Origin: Paragordius varius
Taxonomy: Eukaryota > Nematomorpha
Assembly (NCBI GenBank): GCA_964247055.1
Contig: OZ176053.1
Coordinates: 9,796,001 to 9,860,000 of the forward strand
DNA: 64,000 nt
Direction of reading: 5' to 3'
Made by a program: the position numbers and the translations under genes. Positions 1 to 11,290 of the stretch are shown piece by piece. Within the stretch, counting starts at the first letter, position 1. Each line of letters begins with the position of its first letter. The notes beneath the pieces are model-generated. The model made no database searches. It was given only the letters and a program-made list of their open reading frames with translations, and was not told where the DNA came from.

Positions 1-130
1 TTTGCACACATTTTGTTAAACAAAACTTTTTCGATGAAAGTCAATGTTACATTCCAAAAAATATTGCTAAAATATACCATAAACTACATAGTAAAATAAA
101 AACAATAAAACTATAAAATTTAATTTTTAA

Positions 131-772
131 TGTGGGCGCCGAAAGTCCTATATTTTTTCGCTTCTAAAATGGCCTTACTCTCAAAATAATCGCAAAATTT
201 CCAAGATTTCCTCATAAAATTGAATATGTGCTAAATTATGGTATCAAAAAAATTATTTAAAAAATAGTTTTATAAAAATTTAATTTAACAAAATTTTGTT
301 GGAGCGTACTTCATACTATTTTGTGGCATTGGAAACGGTAGAAAGGCGCTTTAAGAGATATATTTTCTTTATACTTCTATGATGCCAAAATTTACTTTTA
401 AATTTTGGTAAATTTTTGTGAAAAACGCAATTTAAATTTACATAAATTTGAAGACGAATGAATACATTAATCGGGATTTTGAGATGATAGAAAATTTCAG
501 CATTATCGAACTTCATGGTTAATTTGATAATATCTTAAAACGTCCCACCGTTTCCACCAGTCTCATATAGTGTGAAGTACGCTTCAACAAAATGTAGCTA
601 AAAATTAAATTTTTGAAAAAATTATGCATTTTTTTAAATATATTTTTAGTAGATATCTAAAATTAGCATTTATATAAAATTTTTATCGCGTAATATCGGA
701 TTTTTGCATTTATTTTATGAAAACTAGCTCAGTTTAAAAGCGCGAAAGAACTTGGAACGATCGGGACCCAAA
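131..772. repeat. Decayed long inverted repeat (fold-back element)
   Basis: The left arm near 289-345 (TTTTGTTGGAGCGTACTTCA, later GGAAACGGT) pairs with the right arm near 540-593, whose reverse complement reads TTTTGTTGAAGCGTACTTCA and GGAAACGGT. Weaker matching continues outwards, with TTTCGC and GGGxxCCGA blocks near 131-165 and 740-772. This suggests arms of up to about 200 bp around a 190-bp centre. It is probably an old fold-back DNA transposon; no transposase or clear target duplication is seen. Confidence 0.55.
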
Positions 773-2053
773 TCTAAATATATTTTTTTAAAATATAATT
801 TCGATTTTTATATGAAGATTATAATATATTTCGGAACTATTTAGCTTTCACCAAAAAATTTTAATAAATGTGCGCAAATTTTGCCATTTTCTGATATGGA
901 GCAATTACCACAAAAGTGTAAATCAAAATATATAATATATGTATATATATATAATCAGGATATTTATTTTGAGGACTCTGTGTAAATGATATTTTAATAT
1001 CTCCATTCTTTAGAAAATGTAATTTTACAAATATTCGTCACTAAAAATAATTTAATATCAATATTTTAACTGGGTATATATTATGACATCTATTTATTAA
1101 AATGTAAAATATTTAATCCAGAAAACGTGTAGTGTCAAATGCAACAATAAATATTTTATCCTCATTTATATATTAACCGAGCATATGTGGGTTTTTTGAA
1201 TATCCATCTCATATTTTTAAAAAGCATTTATAATTTATATATGTAGTAAAATGTAATATGATGGCTTTGAAGCAATTATCTAATTTGCGACTATTAGAAT
1301 AAATGATATTTATTTGATTGGAAAATACGCAGATATTCGCGCTATTTTTTGACTAAGCGAATTAGTTGATCTTTTCCATGTAAAATAGGATTTTAATTCC
1401 AAAAAATCGTGCTTTTGAAACAATTTTATATGTGAACCCTTTTAAATTAGAATAAAGCGCATTGCAATTAGAAATTTATAAATATGAACTTATATCCCAT
1501 CTGAAAATCAGTTTTTTAGCTTTTATCGCTCCAACAGTAGCATGATCCCAATTTTCGATTCTGAAAAAACCGTATTTTACTCTTGCCAAAAATACCATAA
1601 GTTCAAAAACTACCCTTTTTAAATTATATAAACTGAGCTGATGTGGTTTTGTAGTTTGGTTCAACCTGAGTTGACCAATAAGTCATTTGTTTAGGCGCAT
1701 TTTGCAAATGTTTAACCGATGGTCTGTGTGTTTGATCCCTTGGCGCGCCGTTTAAGCCTACAAAGCATAACTCTCATTTTTCTAATTTTAATTTCCATAT
1801 GTTTTGCTTTTCTACTGTTTTATCTCCGCGATTCGGTGCAAATCAATAAGTCTATGGACGCGGTTTAAGAATATAATATTCGGCGCTTTTAGCCATAAAC
1901 TGCACCGTAAAGAATACAAAATTAAGTATACTATGCTAGAATATTTTTTAGGCCCAATAACTTGTCCGTTAGATTCTTATATTTGAAAATGGACCTGGCT
2001 AGATATCAACCCTATGTTGCATCTCAGTATAAAAATAATTCTTAAAGTTTGCG

Positions 2054-2082
2054 ATATATATATATATATATATATATATATG
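2054..2082. repeat. (TA)n microsatellite
   Basis: A simple run of TA dinucleotides directly abutting the CTAG end of the Helitron remnant. Confidence 0.9.
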
Positions 2083-2650
2083 CTAGCGTAAATCTCGTGC
2101 TTCTACGCAGCCCAAGGAAGTCTTTCGGACTTCTGGAGGGGGGGGGGGTTATTTGAAAAAAGGGACAATAAATTGATCCACATATGTGGATTATTTCGAA
2201 AAATTATTTAATAGCTATGATCTCATAGGAATTTCAAAACGGTGCTCTAATATATTGTTTACTTGGGCGAAAATTAGATTCAAATTTTGTGTACTTAATT
2301 TTTTGAAAAAAATGGCATTTTACGAGGGGGGTGGTAAAAAGAGAGCCTAAATTAAAAAAGCGATCCGACTATGTTCGGTACAATCGAAAATAAGTAAACA
2401 AAAATCATATTTGAAATTGAATCGTCCAACACGTTCTTCGGAAAATTGTCTCAAAGACACGATTTTTGTGGATTTAAACCCGTTTTTTACACGGGGTGGG
2501 CCCGAAGTGGGGGCCTAATCAAAAAAAAGGGCGAAGCTATTGTCGGGACATTCATTAATGATTATACTTTTTATGACATTTGGATTTGAATGGGTCTACC
2601 GGTTTTCCGGAAACAGACCACAAAACCAGCATTTTCCATTTTATATATAT
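2083..2650 (-). mobile_element. Helitron-like remnant, copy A
   Basis: The plus strand begins CTAGCGTAAATCTCGTGC, followed by a hairpin block (GGAAGTCTTTCGGACTTC), an 11-base G run, and about 450 bp of one diverged satellite monomer (CGATCCGACTATGTTCGG, CGGGGTGGGCCCGAA). It ends in CCAGCATTTTCCATTTTA. This is the layout of the intact copies B-E in reverse orientation, so the element's 3' end is at 2083. The flanking base at the CTAG end is G rather than the usual A, and the 5' end merges with the neighbouring MITE. It is more diverged than the other copies, so probably an old insertion. Confidence 0.7.
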
Positions 2651-2935
2651 ATACCATTTACATTCAAATTCAGCCTTAAACTCAAATTCACCCTCAACAA
2701 TTCAAATTCACCCTTAAATAATTTATTTGTTTTTTTAAGATTAAAAATTACATATATTTTAATATATTTTTAAAAAATAAAATTTTATTTTAAATTAAAA
2801 TAATACTGAAATAATAAACTTAGCCATAAAGATGTATTTCATATTAATAAAGAGTTATATAAGTTCGAAAACATGGTGAATTTGAATTGTTTAAGGGGGG
2901 ATTTCAATTGTTAAAGGATGAATTGGTATATATAC
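2649..2935. mobile_element. MITE with tandem-repeat terminal inverted repeats, copy 1
   Basis: The left end reads ATACCATTTACATTCAAATT followed by about three copies of a roughly 21-bp block (TTCAAATTCACCCT...AACAA). The right end carries the inverted block (GGTGAATTTGAATTGTTTAA, GGATGAATTGGTATATA). The core is an AT-rich stretch of about 150 bp. Two better-preserved copies lie at 56291-56662 and 56784-57021. It sits exactly at the end of Helitron copy A, inside TA-rich sequence. Confidence 0.65.
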
Positions 2936-3198
2936 TTGAATATTGGCTTTTTACAAAGTTGAATTTTTTGAATATTAATATGTTTACAAGCATAGCCGTT
3001 ATTCCAATAAGGATTTGTTTAAATTAGTTTAAAAATAATTTGTGTAAATTTTAGATTAAATCACGACAAATGCTATTAAATTTGAGATTATTTTTAGTAA
3101 AATTCTCGTTTAAAACAGCTTTGGAAAATTGGCATGAAACCATAATTCCATAAATAATTTTCAGCATTTCGCAACCATTTTTGGTACTTTGAGAAGGA

Positions 3199-3275
3199 CA
3201 ATGGTGGTAGAGTGGTTACAATTTCGAACTCAACTATGCCTTTAGTATGCATGTCAAAGTTCGAGACCTGTTTGT
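3199..3275 (+). other. tRNA-like or SINE-like fragment
   Basis: TGGTGGTAGAGTGGTTA resembles a Pol III A box, and about 45 bp later AAGTTCGAGACC resembles a B box. The spacing fits a tRNA or a tRNA-derived SINE head. The acceptor stem does not pair convincingly, so it is not called as a functional tRNA. Confidence 0.3.
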
Positions 3276-3390
3276 TAACTTTTGTATCATTAATGTCAGT
3301 AAAATCTTTCCAAAATCGAATTTCTTACCCCTCAAGATAATATAGAAAGAGACCATAAGGTGTATATTTTATTAGCTATTTTTGAAATAA

Positions 3391-4450
3391 ACCGGGTGTA
3401 GTCATATTTTTTACCGATTTTTTTGGTTAAAAAATTATAGTTTTGAAAAAAAAAATCAATTATTTATTTTATTTAGAATAGTTTACGTAGGCTTCTACGC
3501 ATTTCGCCCATCTCTCAGGTAATATAGGAATGCCGTCTAGAAAATTTTGCGGAAAACCATTTGTCAAGCCATTCAACTTCATTATTAAAAAGCTGCTCTG
3601 AAAGGGCGTGTCCCATTGATGCAAAACTGTATTCAGTTTAGCGGATGCGAAAGAATTTCCCATCCAATCGATTTCAAAATGTCTTTCACTGGTTTTGCTA
3701 CTATGTGAGACGGAGCATTGTCATGTAGCATAATTACTTTTCAATATCTTTTGGCAAATCCGGACATTATTTGATTACATGGTTATAATTAATCATTTGT
3801 TGGTGATAGCGTTGTGTATTAACGGTTTCACCGGGTTTCCAAAGTTCACCAATAGCTCTACAGAGCACAATCTTCTCGCTGAAGCGATTTGGCATTGGTA
3901 TTTATGGACCAGTTTGGCAAAGTAAGGCCACACGCCATATATTTGTAAAATAAAGCAATTTCTCATCATTCTTCCATTTCGATGCAAAATGATTTTTTTC
4001 TGACGTTGAAGCAGGATTTCACAAGTCACATTGCGATTTTTAATTTGCCGTTCATTCAAACCCATTTACCGAGTTTATTATTCTTACTATTGCTTGTATA
4101 TATATGTATATATCTAATGATTGATTTTGTGATATATGTAATGCTTTTTTCAATTGTTGTTAATTTTAAGTTGGGTTATTATCCAATTACTCTCACACTT
4201 AAGCGTTTTTGTGTTCTGTGGTATAGCGCTTAAACTGTTTAATATGAAATCGCAAATTTTTCAATATTTCAAAACCATTTTTCACAATTTTAATTAATGG
4301 AGTATGTTGACCATATGTTTCTGCCAGCAAACCATAATTTTCAAAGGTCTTTTTTTTCTGATAGCCATGTGCCGCACTTTTCAGGTTCAAAATTTGATAC
4401 GGTAAATAATAAAAAGGCGCTAATTTTTGGCGAACATAACTTGTCTATAA
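3391..4450 (-). mobile_element. mariner-like transposon fossil 1
   Basis: Read on the minus strand in broken frames, the piece shows mariner transposase signatures: a C-terminal motif [10 protein letters not shown] just before a stop near 3478 (compare the LPERWxKCV end of mariner proteins), and a central block TCEILLQRQKK..ILHRNGR corresponding to the family's linker before its first catalytic Asp. The typical GDEKW catalytic motif is not intact. The low-coordinate end begins near ACCGGGTGTAGTCAT, shared with the copy at 54929. The other end is lost or overrun next to the LINE. Several frameshifts separate the recognisable blocks, so it is dead. Confidence 0.75.
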
Positions 4451-4489
4451 ATTGTGTGGGAACGACGAATGGGTGAAAAATTTGAGTTT

Positions 4490-7430
4490 TTAATAAATTT
4501 ATTTTTATTCCCTACATTATTTACGACTTTAATGGTTGGTTTTTCCTAAGTCGTAAACGACTTTTTGGATATAGTTTTAACTATTTCTTTCCATTTTTTT
4601 CTATCTTTAACCGCTATATTGAGCTCTTTCAGTGCATTTTGGTCTCTTCTTTTATCATATCCAACCACCTCATCGGTGGTCGGCCTCGTTTCCTTTGCCC
4701 TTCTACCTTCCCAAACATTGTATCTTTCTCCAGAGAATTCGATCGCATGACATGACCAAAATATGTTAACTTTCTTTTTAGAATTATCTCCATGATGTTT
4801 GTTTTAGGTTTTATTTCCGTAGTTAGACTTTCATTCTTAATTTTATCCTTCCAGGTGTATCCTAGCATCCTACGCCAGCAGCTCCTTTCAAAAGCCATGA
4901 GCCTTTCTTTGTCCCTTTTTTTGAGGGTCCAACTCTCACATCCATATGTGGTGACCGGGAGAACGAAACAGTAGAGTAATCTTTTTTTGGTTTCAACTCC
5001 TACGCTTTTGTTTTTCCAAATCTTTATTAATTTGGTCATCGCTTCTCTACCCAATCCTATTCTCTTTCTGATGTCAGGAGTTGAAGACCCATCCTCTGAA
5101 ATTATTGCGCCCAAAAACGTTAACTGTTTAACTATTTCTATTTCTACTCCTTCTATTATAATTGTAGGCTTTTTTCCTGTACATAATATTTTGGTTTTGT
5201 TAGGATTAAGCCTAAGACCATACCTCAAACTTTCCTTTCGAATCTCTTCAATCAATTCCTTCAAATCATTTGCACTTTCAGCTATAAGAGTGGTATCGTC
5301 TGCAAACCTTAAATTATTGATTGTTCTCCCTCCTATTCTTACTCCTATATTTTTACCATCCAACTTCCTCATTATCATTTCTGTGCACATATTGAACAGA
5401 TAAGGGGATAAGCAACACCCTTGTCTGACTCCTTTCAAGATTGGTATTTCGTCTGTGTCCCCCGCTGGTGTTCTAATAATCGCTCTTTGTTTTACATACA
5501 GAGAGCTAATCAATCTTATTAAGTGAGACGATACCCCTACTAACTTTAATGTTTCCCACAAGGAGTCATAGTTAATTGAATCGAATGCTTGTCTGTAATC
5601 AATAAAACACATGTATAATTCTTTCTGGAACTCTTTTGATGTTTCCATTATCCTTCTCATGTTTGAGATATGGTCTCTTGTGCTTTTTCCCTTCATAAAT
5701 CCAGCTTGATTTTCTGGTATTTCTGTCTGTATGATACTGTGCATTCTGTTTTGTATTACTTTTAGTAAGACCTTACTAGCGTGGCTAATAAGAGATATGT
5801 TCCGATAATTCTCGCATTGGAGTACATCTCCTTTTTTATATATTGGGAGATATACAGATGATGCCCAATCGTTTGGCCACTCACATGTTTCCCACACCTT
5901 TTGACATAGCTGGTGTAACTTTTCAACGGGAATAGCTTTTATGAACTCTATTGGGATATTGTCTAATCCCGTCGCTTTGTTGTTAGGAATTTGTTTTAAG
6001 GCTAATTCAACCTCCTCTCTTAATATATCTGGATCACGTTCTTCTTCTTTTAATTGCAACACCTTTGTTTGAGGAGCCTGATAGAGTTTTTGGGTGTATT
6101 CCTTCCATCTTTCTCGTACTTCTGTTTGTTTGCACAATATGGTGCCATTCTCTTTTTTAATCTTTTGTGATGATATAAAAGGTTTATGAGTCATTTGCTT
6201 CAGTTTCTGGAACATTGGTTGCATTAATCCTTTTTTGTTATTTAATTCCACTTCCAGACATTGTTTATTAAGAAAATCTTCGTAATCCTTCCTTGTTTGT
6301 CGTTGAAATTCTTTGTTATATAATTTTACCATTTTATTATCACCTCTTGATTTAGCTTTTCTCCTCTTTTCTGCTATCTCTATACTCTTTTCTGATATCC
6401 ATTTGTTATCTTTCCTCTTTACTCTCTGCACTTTTTCTTTTGCCACTTCATTAACAACATTTTTTATCGTTCCCCATAATTGTTCTGAGCTACATCCATT
6501 GTCTAATCTTTCTAATCTATCTTTGGTTTCTGTTCTAAAACTATTTGGAATGTTCCGAGTGTCATATCTGTATATCTGTTTAACCTTATTTTTAATTATT
6601 TTAAGTTTGATTTTGGTTATTAAAAGCTCATGATCGCTAGAGCAATCGCTGCTTTTGCTTGTTTTGGTATCAATTATAGAGCTTTTCCATTTTTGAGGAC
6701 ACATTATGTAATCAATTTGATTCTTATATTTACCACATGGAGAGGTCCATGTGTATAACCTCCTATTGTGTTGTGGAAACCATGTGTTGGTTATCATCAT
6801 CTCATTTTCTTGACAAAAATTGATCAGTGCTTCCCCGGCCTCGTTTCGTTCTCCCAATCCATATGGCCCGACTATTTGATCTACTCTGCCTCTACCAACT
6901 TTGCTGTTCCAATCCCCTCCTATGATAATCATATCTCCTTTCTTCGTTTCATCCAAAACTATTTGCAACGTTGCATAAAAGTCCTCTATGTCTTCTTTGG
7001 GAGCGTTTGACGTAGGAGCATAGACTACTATGTATGTAAATTTAAGTGGCTTGGCATTCAGCCTAATACTCATGATTCTGGGTGTATATGGTGTATAACT
7101 AATGAGACTTTTATTTAATTTGTTTTTTATTAATACTGCAACGCCTTCAGATTTCTGGTCATCTCTCCCCGATCTTAACAATGTATAATTTTCGTTTTGT
7201 ACTTTCGCGCTACCTTTTTGCTTGGTTTCCGTTAGACCCAGTATATCTATGTTCAATCTTTCCATTTCCTTTTCAATTATCACTTGTTTGGTTGATGTTA
7301 AGGAACGTACATTCCAGCATCCAACTTTGAAAATTCTTGTTAAGTTCATTTAGTAAAACTATTTTTTGGCAGTAATAAACGAGGGTGGTTTGCCATTGCC
7401 TTCCCTCTCACTTACCCTCTTTACAAAAAA
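4490..7430 (-). mobile_element. RTE/BovB-type LINE, nearly full length
   Basis: The element runs on the minus strand. Its 5' leader (about 7350-7430) contains GAAGGCAATGGCAAACCAC followed by ACTGCC, a leader motif I recall as characteristic of RTE/BovB elements. The single large reading frame (4629-7349) encodes endonuclease plus reverse transcriptase. The 3' untranslated part is short, about 130 bp, and ends in an A/T-rich tail around 4490-4510. No target duplication could be fixed. It lies against the N-terminal-side end of the mariner fossil, so it may have inserted into or beside it. Confidence 0.85.
4629..7349 (-). CDS. LINE ORF2: AP-type endonuclease + reverse transcriptase (RTE/BovB type)
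   Basis: The frame is an uninterrupted 906 codons beginning MNLTRIFKVGCWNVRSL. The N-terminal third is an apurinic-type endonuclease: catalytic-type motifs WNVRSL (about residue 13), LTETKQ (about 40), YAPTSN (about 110), GGDWNSKVG (about 145), NQIDYIM and SSDHELL (about 236). The reverse transcriptase follows: NKATGLDNIP, NYRNISLISHASKVLLK, QAGFMKGKSTRD, motif A CFIDYRQAFDS (about 580), motif B GVRQGCCLSP, and motif C RFADDTTL (about 681), with the catalytic Asp pair present. The C-terminus carries YGCESWTLKK and GRPPMRWLDMIKEE, typical of the BovB/RTE group. The product nicks target DNA and copies its own RNA at the nick. All key residues look intact, which implies a young, possibly still active copy. 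Plus-strand frames in this interval are its shadows. Confidence 0.9.
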   Translation of the reverse strand: MNLTRIFKVGCWNVRSLTSTKQVIIEKEMERLNIDILGLTETKQKGSAKVQNENYTLLRSGRDDQKSEGVAVLIKNKLNKSLISYTPYTPRIMSIRLNAKPLKFTYIVVYAPTSNAPKEDIEDFYATLQIVLDETKKGDMIIIGGDWNSKVGRGRVDQIVGPYGLGERNEAGEALINFCQENEMMITNTWFPQHNRRLYTWTSPCGKYKNQIDYIMCPQKWKSSIIDTKTSKSSDCSSDHELLITKIKLKIIKNKVKQIYRYDTRNIPNSFRTETKDRLERLDNGCSSEQLWGTIKNVVNEVAKEKVQRVKRKDNKWISEKSIEIAEKRRKAKSRGDNKMVKLYNKEFQRQTRKDYEDFLNKQCLEVELNNKKGLMQPMFQKLKQMTHKPFISSQKIKKENGTILCKQTEVRERWKEYTQKLYQAPQTKVLQLKEEERDPDILREEVELALKQIPNNKATGLDNIPIEFIKAIPVEKLHQLCQKVWETCEWPNDWASSVYLPIYKKGDVLQCENYRNISLISHASKVLLKVIQNRMHSIIQTEIPENQAGFMKGKSTRDHISNMRRIMETSKEFQKELYMCFIDYRQAFDSINYDSLWETLKLVGVSSHLIRLISSLYVKQRAIIRTPAGDTDEIPILKGVRQGCCLSPYLFNMCTEMIMRKLDGKNIGVRIGGRTINNLRFADDTTLIAESANDLKELIEEIRKESLRYGLRLNPNKTKILCTGKKPTIIIEGVEIEIVKQLTFLGAIISEDGSSTPDIRKRIGLGREAMTKLIKIWKNKSVGVETKKRLLYCFVLPVTTYGCESWTLKKRDKERLMAFERSCWRRMLGYTWKDKIKNESLTTEIKPKTNIMEIILKRKLTYFGHVMRSNSLEKDTMFGKVEGQRKRGRPPMRWLDMIKEETKMH

Positions 7431-9962
7431 TAAATATCTAGAATAATTAAAATTAAAGAGTAATCTTTATAAATGTTGTTAATTTGGATAAATTATAAAT
7501 ATTGATATTTTGCTCTGTCTGGCAATCATAAAGGAAAAATATAAAGAAATTATGGCTAGGCTAGTAAAAATAAAATAATTAGGCACCAAGGAGTAGAGAA
7601 AAAAAAAGAGAGAGATCTGTATAACAATGATTTTTGATGACTTAAGAATTATGTTACTCTTTAAATTACATACTTAGCATACAAATAAAATAAAAACACT
7701 ACAAAACAAAGAAAAAGATTAATAATTACTAAAAGGAAACCTATTTTTTAAATATATTTATAGTATATAATAAAAATACTATCCTTGAATATCCTCCCGC
7801 TTTCAATCACATGGTTTCATGCATGAATTAAAACATAATTTCACGACTTTAATAGGAATCTTATATAACTTGTGTATGTTCATTTGAAAGATAAAAAAAC
7901 AGGGTCTATATCATAATCGTCTACATACTATTCACTGATTTCTTCTCTTAGTTAAACTATTACATTTCATGATTAATTTTAACACAATTGTTTAGTATAT
8001 TTATTAAATGGGTTAACGCTATTAAAAGCGAAATTCTCGTTTATTTTTTTATTTTTTAACTACAAAAAAACTTTCGATTTCTTTGCCCCAGTGAATCTTG
8101 ACTTGAAATTAAAAAGTTACATTTTCAAAAAATGTCATATCTGATATTTATAACATTAACCTGATCCTTATCATATCAGACAAGTTGATGACATAATTGA
8201 AAAACAAGTAGAGAAGGGATTATTATGTAATTAATAAGAAATAATTATATTCAGTGCAATTAATAATATGTTTGTTAGGTTACAAAAGATATTTATTACC
8301 CCCTAAGGATGATTACCTGATATCTTGTAACAATTCTCTTAAGATTTTTATATATATATGTTTGCAACAACAGTTTTCAAAAGAGATTTCCTGAAACTTG
8401 AAACTACATTTGGCTTAATTATATTATGTATGGTATAATGATAGGGAAAGAGAAGAAAATTCATCTTTACTTGTTTGATTTATACTAAACTTTTCAATTT
8501 GGATGTCTTAACAGAACTAAAAAAAATTTAATATAATGATTATTAAAAAATGTAAATGACCTAAATTTAAATTATGAAACTTTTTTTACATAATTATACT
8601 ATGTTTATCCACCATCATTTTCAATTTTTGTAAGTATTTATCACCAAATATAATTGATTGATTGTAGAATCCCTGAATATATACAATGCTAGGATCTTGC
8701 TGTCTGGTAATTTTAGTGTCATTTAGTTTACCATAATTAATTATAACAATACTTTTTTTATTTAATAATTTTAAGTGATTTTTTCATTATTATAAATTGA
8801 AATTGTTTTTTACAAATTAACAATATTGCTGCAACTTGACAAATTAGTTAATCCCTTCACGCATAAAATCACTTATTAAATTGAACATTACACATGCCTA
8901 TATAAGGGTCAAGATCAATTATTCTTTTATTCTAAAATATATATTAAATTTTTTTTATTTAAATAAATAATAAATTTATAGTACATACCTTTTTAGACGG
9001 ATTGTCTTGCATACGTTGAAGTTAGAATCTAGAAAATATTTAGAAAATTTTTAGTTATACGATAAATATTAGGTAGAGTGTTCGCATAAAACAGATTCTT
9101 TGAATAGTCATATTTTTTTACCTTGGTAGGGTAAAGTAGCCTTTAAATCCAAATTTTCTAGATAAACTTAGGAAAAAATGATATATTTAATTTTAATGTT
9201 CAATTATGCGAATCAACTCAAAAATAGTAAGGAATGTTACATATTTTATCCATAATACTTTATCGCCCTTCTTTGATTTAGTTGTTGTAGTATGTCTAAT
9301 TTTTAATTTTTACGTTACCCATTATGAACTTGCGCGTTTCACTAAATTACATTTTAAAGCATTTTTTACGTTGAGATATCTTTTGATCCAGTTTTTGAAT
9401 GAATCATGGTACAATGTTCATATACGTCAACTATAATTTACTTTGGATCTAAAATTATTATTGGTAAAACAATTGTTGTAAATTTATCAAAGGCACCATA
9501 TATGGGAGTCTATCACACAACCTTTTAGCGAGATATGATTAGAATACAAAAGTTTATTAAATAATTGTTAGGTAACATTTCGGTAAATTGGTACATAAAC
9601 TACTTTATTTTTATGAGCATTAAAAAATTAGATTGATGCTAAATTTTAGCAACTATTTAACTTACTGTATTGGCCAATATAAACGCATCAAAGAGACCTT
9701 TGATTACAAGAAATTTCCTATTTGCAAAAATCATCATTATCATTCAGTATCTCTTAGTGGTGTAAAATACAAGTGTGTTTTTCTCAATTAACAAGGTGTG
9801 ATAATGAGGAGATGTAGTTGGTGATTTATACCTATTCTCCAGGATTTCTAAACAAACAATCACAACATTTATCATTATTTTTTATGTAAATGTACATAGA
9901 TAGATAGATAGATGATACCATAATAATCATAGTGTAATCATTTCAAAAACATACATATATTA
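7431..9962. other. AT-rich region without a recognised gene
   Basis: No recognisable protein or RNA gene. Short frames such as 9206-9436 lack family features and have codon content typical of random AT-rich DNA. A TAGA microsatellite lies near 9896-9914. A small imperfect hairpin (GTTACAAAAGATAT ... ATATCTTGTAAC) spans about 8278-8330. Confidence 0.55.
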
Positions 9963-10134
9963 CAGTAGCGTATGGAGTAAACAATATTAGTCCATAAAAG
10001 AATAAAAAAATGTTTTTTTTAAAAAAAACAAGCTTAGTTGTATATACACATATCTATAATATCCCCTTGTTTTTTTAAAAAAACAATTTTTTATTCTATT
10101 ATGGACTAATAATGTTTTATGTCATACGCTACTG
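9963..10134. mobile_element. 172-bp MITE with TA target duplication
   Basis: The left end CAGTAGCGTATGGAGTAAAC and the right end GTCATACGCTACTG are inverted repeats, and matching continues inwards through ATTAGTCCATAAAAGAAT versus its complement near 10091-10115, giving arms of about 60 bp. Both ends are flanked by TA (9961-9962 and 10135-10136). A short palindromic element with a TA duplication fits a Tc1/mariner-mobilised MITE. No coding capacity. Confidence 0.75.
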
Positions 10135-10136
10135 TA

Positions 10137-11153
10137 TATAAAAAAGATCCCCTATCATCATCCTCCTTTTTCATTAGAAATAGAAAATATATTTTTTTAC
10201 CTGTTTTAAATGTTGTTCATAAGCACACACCTGAAAAAAAAACATTTACAGGCCAAAATGCAAATTTTATCGTAACAACACTAATTTTTTGTTATAATCA
10301 TTTTTTCCATAAATATCTTTTAAGGTGTATCTTCTCTTTATATGTGTGTGGTGTAGGTGGTAGAAACATGTTAAGTGTGAATTTTTTTTTTTAAAAAGAA
10401 AATTAAGCTTGAGGATAAATATTGTAATTTTATGAGAATTATAAGATTTATGCAATATCTGTATAAATACATCCATACATCACAATATAAATTATAATTT
10501 GTTGGATATTTTGCTAACGTACAAAATACAACCATATTCATCTTCTTTTTTTGGTATCTATTGTAATATTTTTATTGCAAATCTCATCTTTCTAATTACT
10601 TTAACATAACTAACTAACTAATTTCTATCCAATCTTTTATCTTTGGCTACAAAACACAGTTAATATATATATATATATAAATATATATAGTTTGAAAATT
10701 CGTGTGAGAGATCTAAACATATAAAGTACAAGGTACATACACATATTATGGTTAAAATTTCTCAGTTGGATATCTTCTCTAAAAGGATGCTGCCATAGCT
10801 ATATTACCTAAAAATATCTTTTTATTAATGCACACACACAAAAAAACATTTTTTACCGGATTTTTACAGATGATATATTATTGGCAAATTTATTGTTCAT
10901 AACTATGTGAGGAGCGAGAGTGTTGAAATATGCGCTAAAAATCTCTTAATCTACTTATTTTACTTGCGCTTCTTGTATAAATATATATATGAAATTCAAT
11001 TCATTTTCCACCACCTAAAGAAAAAAAAGGGGATAAAATTTACTTTTTGATTTTAAAATCAACCCGTTTTTTTGTTTTTACAAATTTTTTATTTCCCATC
11101 AGATCAGCTATATTCCAGTTCTAAGGTTAGCAGCCATATTAATTTATTTTATA
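10137..11153. other. AT-rich region without a recognised gene
   Basis: Only short, featureless frames and short TA-rich tracts (for example near 10660-10690) are present. Confidence 0.5.
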
Positions 11154-11235
11154 CTAGCGTGAATCTCGTGCTGCTACGCAGCCCGAGGAAGTCCTTCGGA
11201 CTTCTGGGGGGGGGGGGGGGTTCTAAGTGAATGGG
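11154..11235 (-). other. Helitron 3' terminus with hairpins (copy B)
   Basis: The plus strand reads CTAGCGTGAATCTCGTGC, then the stem GCTGC-TAC-GCAGC nested in CTCG/CGAG, then the perfect hairpin GAAGTCC-TTC-GGACTTC, then the G run. In element orientation this gives hairpin, hairpin, 11-nt spacer, CTAG end, the standard Helitron termination signal. Confidence 0.75.
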
Positions 11236-11290
11236 TCTACCGTTTTTCCTGTAGATCACAAAGCCAGCATTTTCCATTTTTATAAATATA

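Larger units (their letters stand above)
1..2082. other. AT-rich region without a recognised gene
   Basis: No open frame here has recognisable protein similarity; the short frames near 316-516, 1476-1664 and 1804-1986 look like chance frames. The stretch contains the inverted repeat listed at 131-772 and ends in a TA microsatellite (about 2054-2082) that abuts a Helitron remnant. Confidence 0.6.

Noticed and set aside
1680-1770. GTTTGATCCC near 1730 as a tRNA B box
   Set aside because: No matching A box at the right distance and no cloverleaf stems.
4565-7010. Plus-strand frames at 4565, 4792, 4987, 6313 and 6768
   Set aside because: They lie antisense to the intact LINE reading frame and have no features of their own.
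9206-10476. Frames at 9206-9436, 10119-10394 and 10267-10476
   Set aside because: Low-complexity, Phe/Lys/Asn-rich chance frames with no exon signals; one spans a MITE end.
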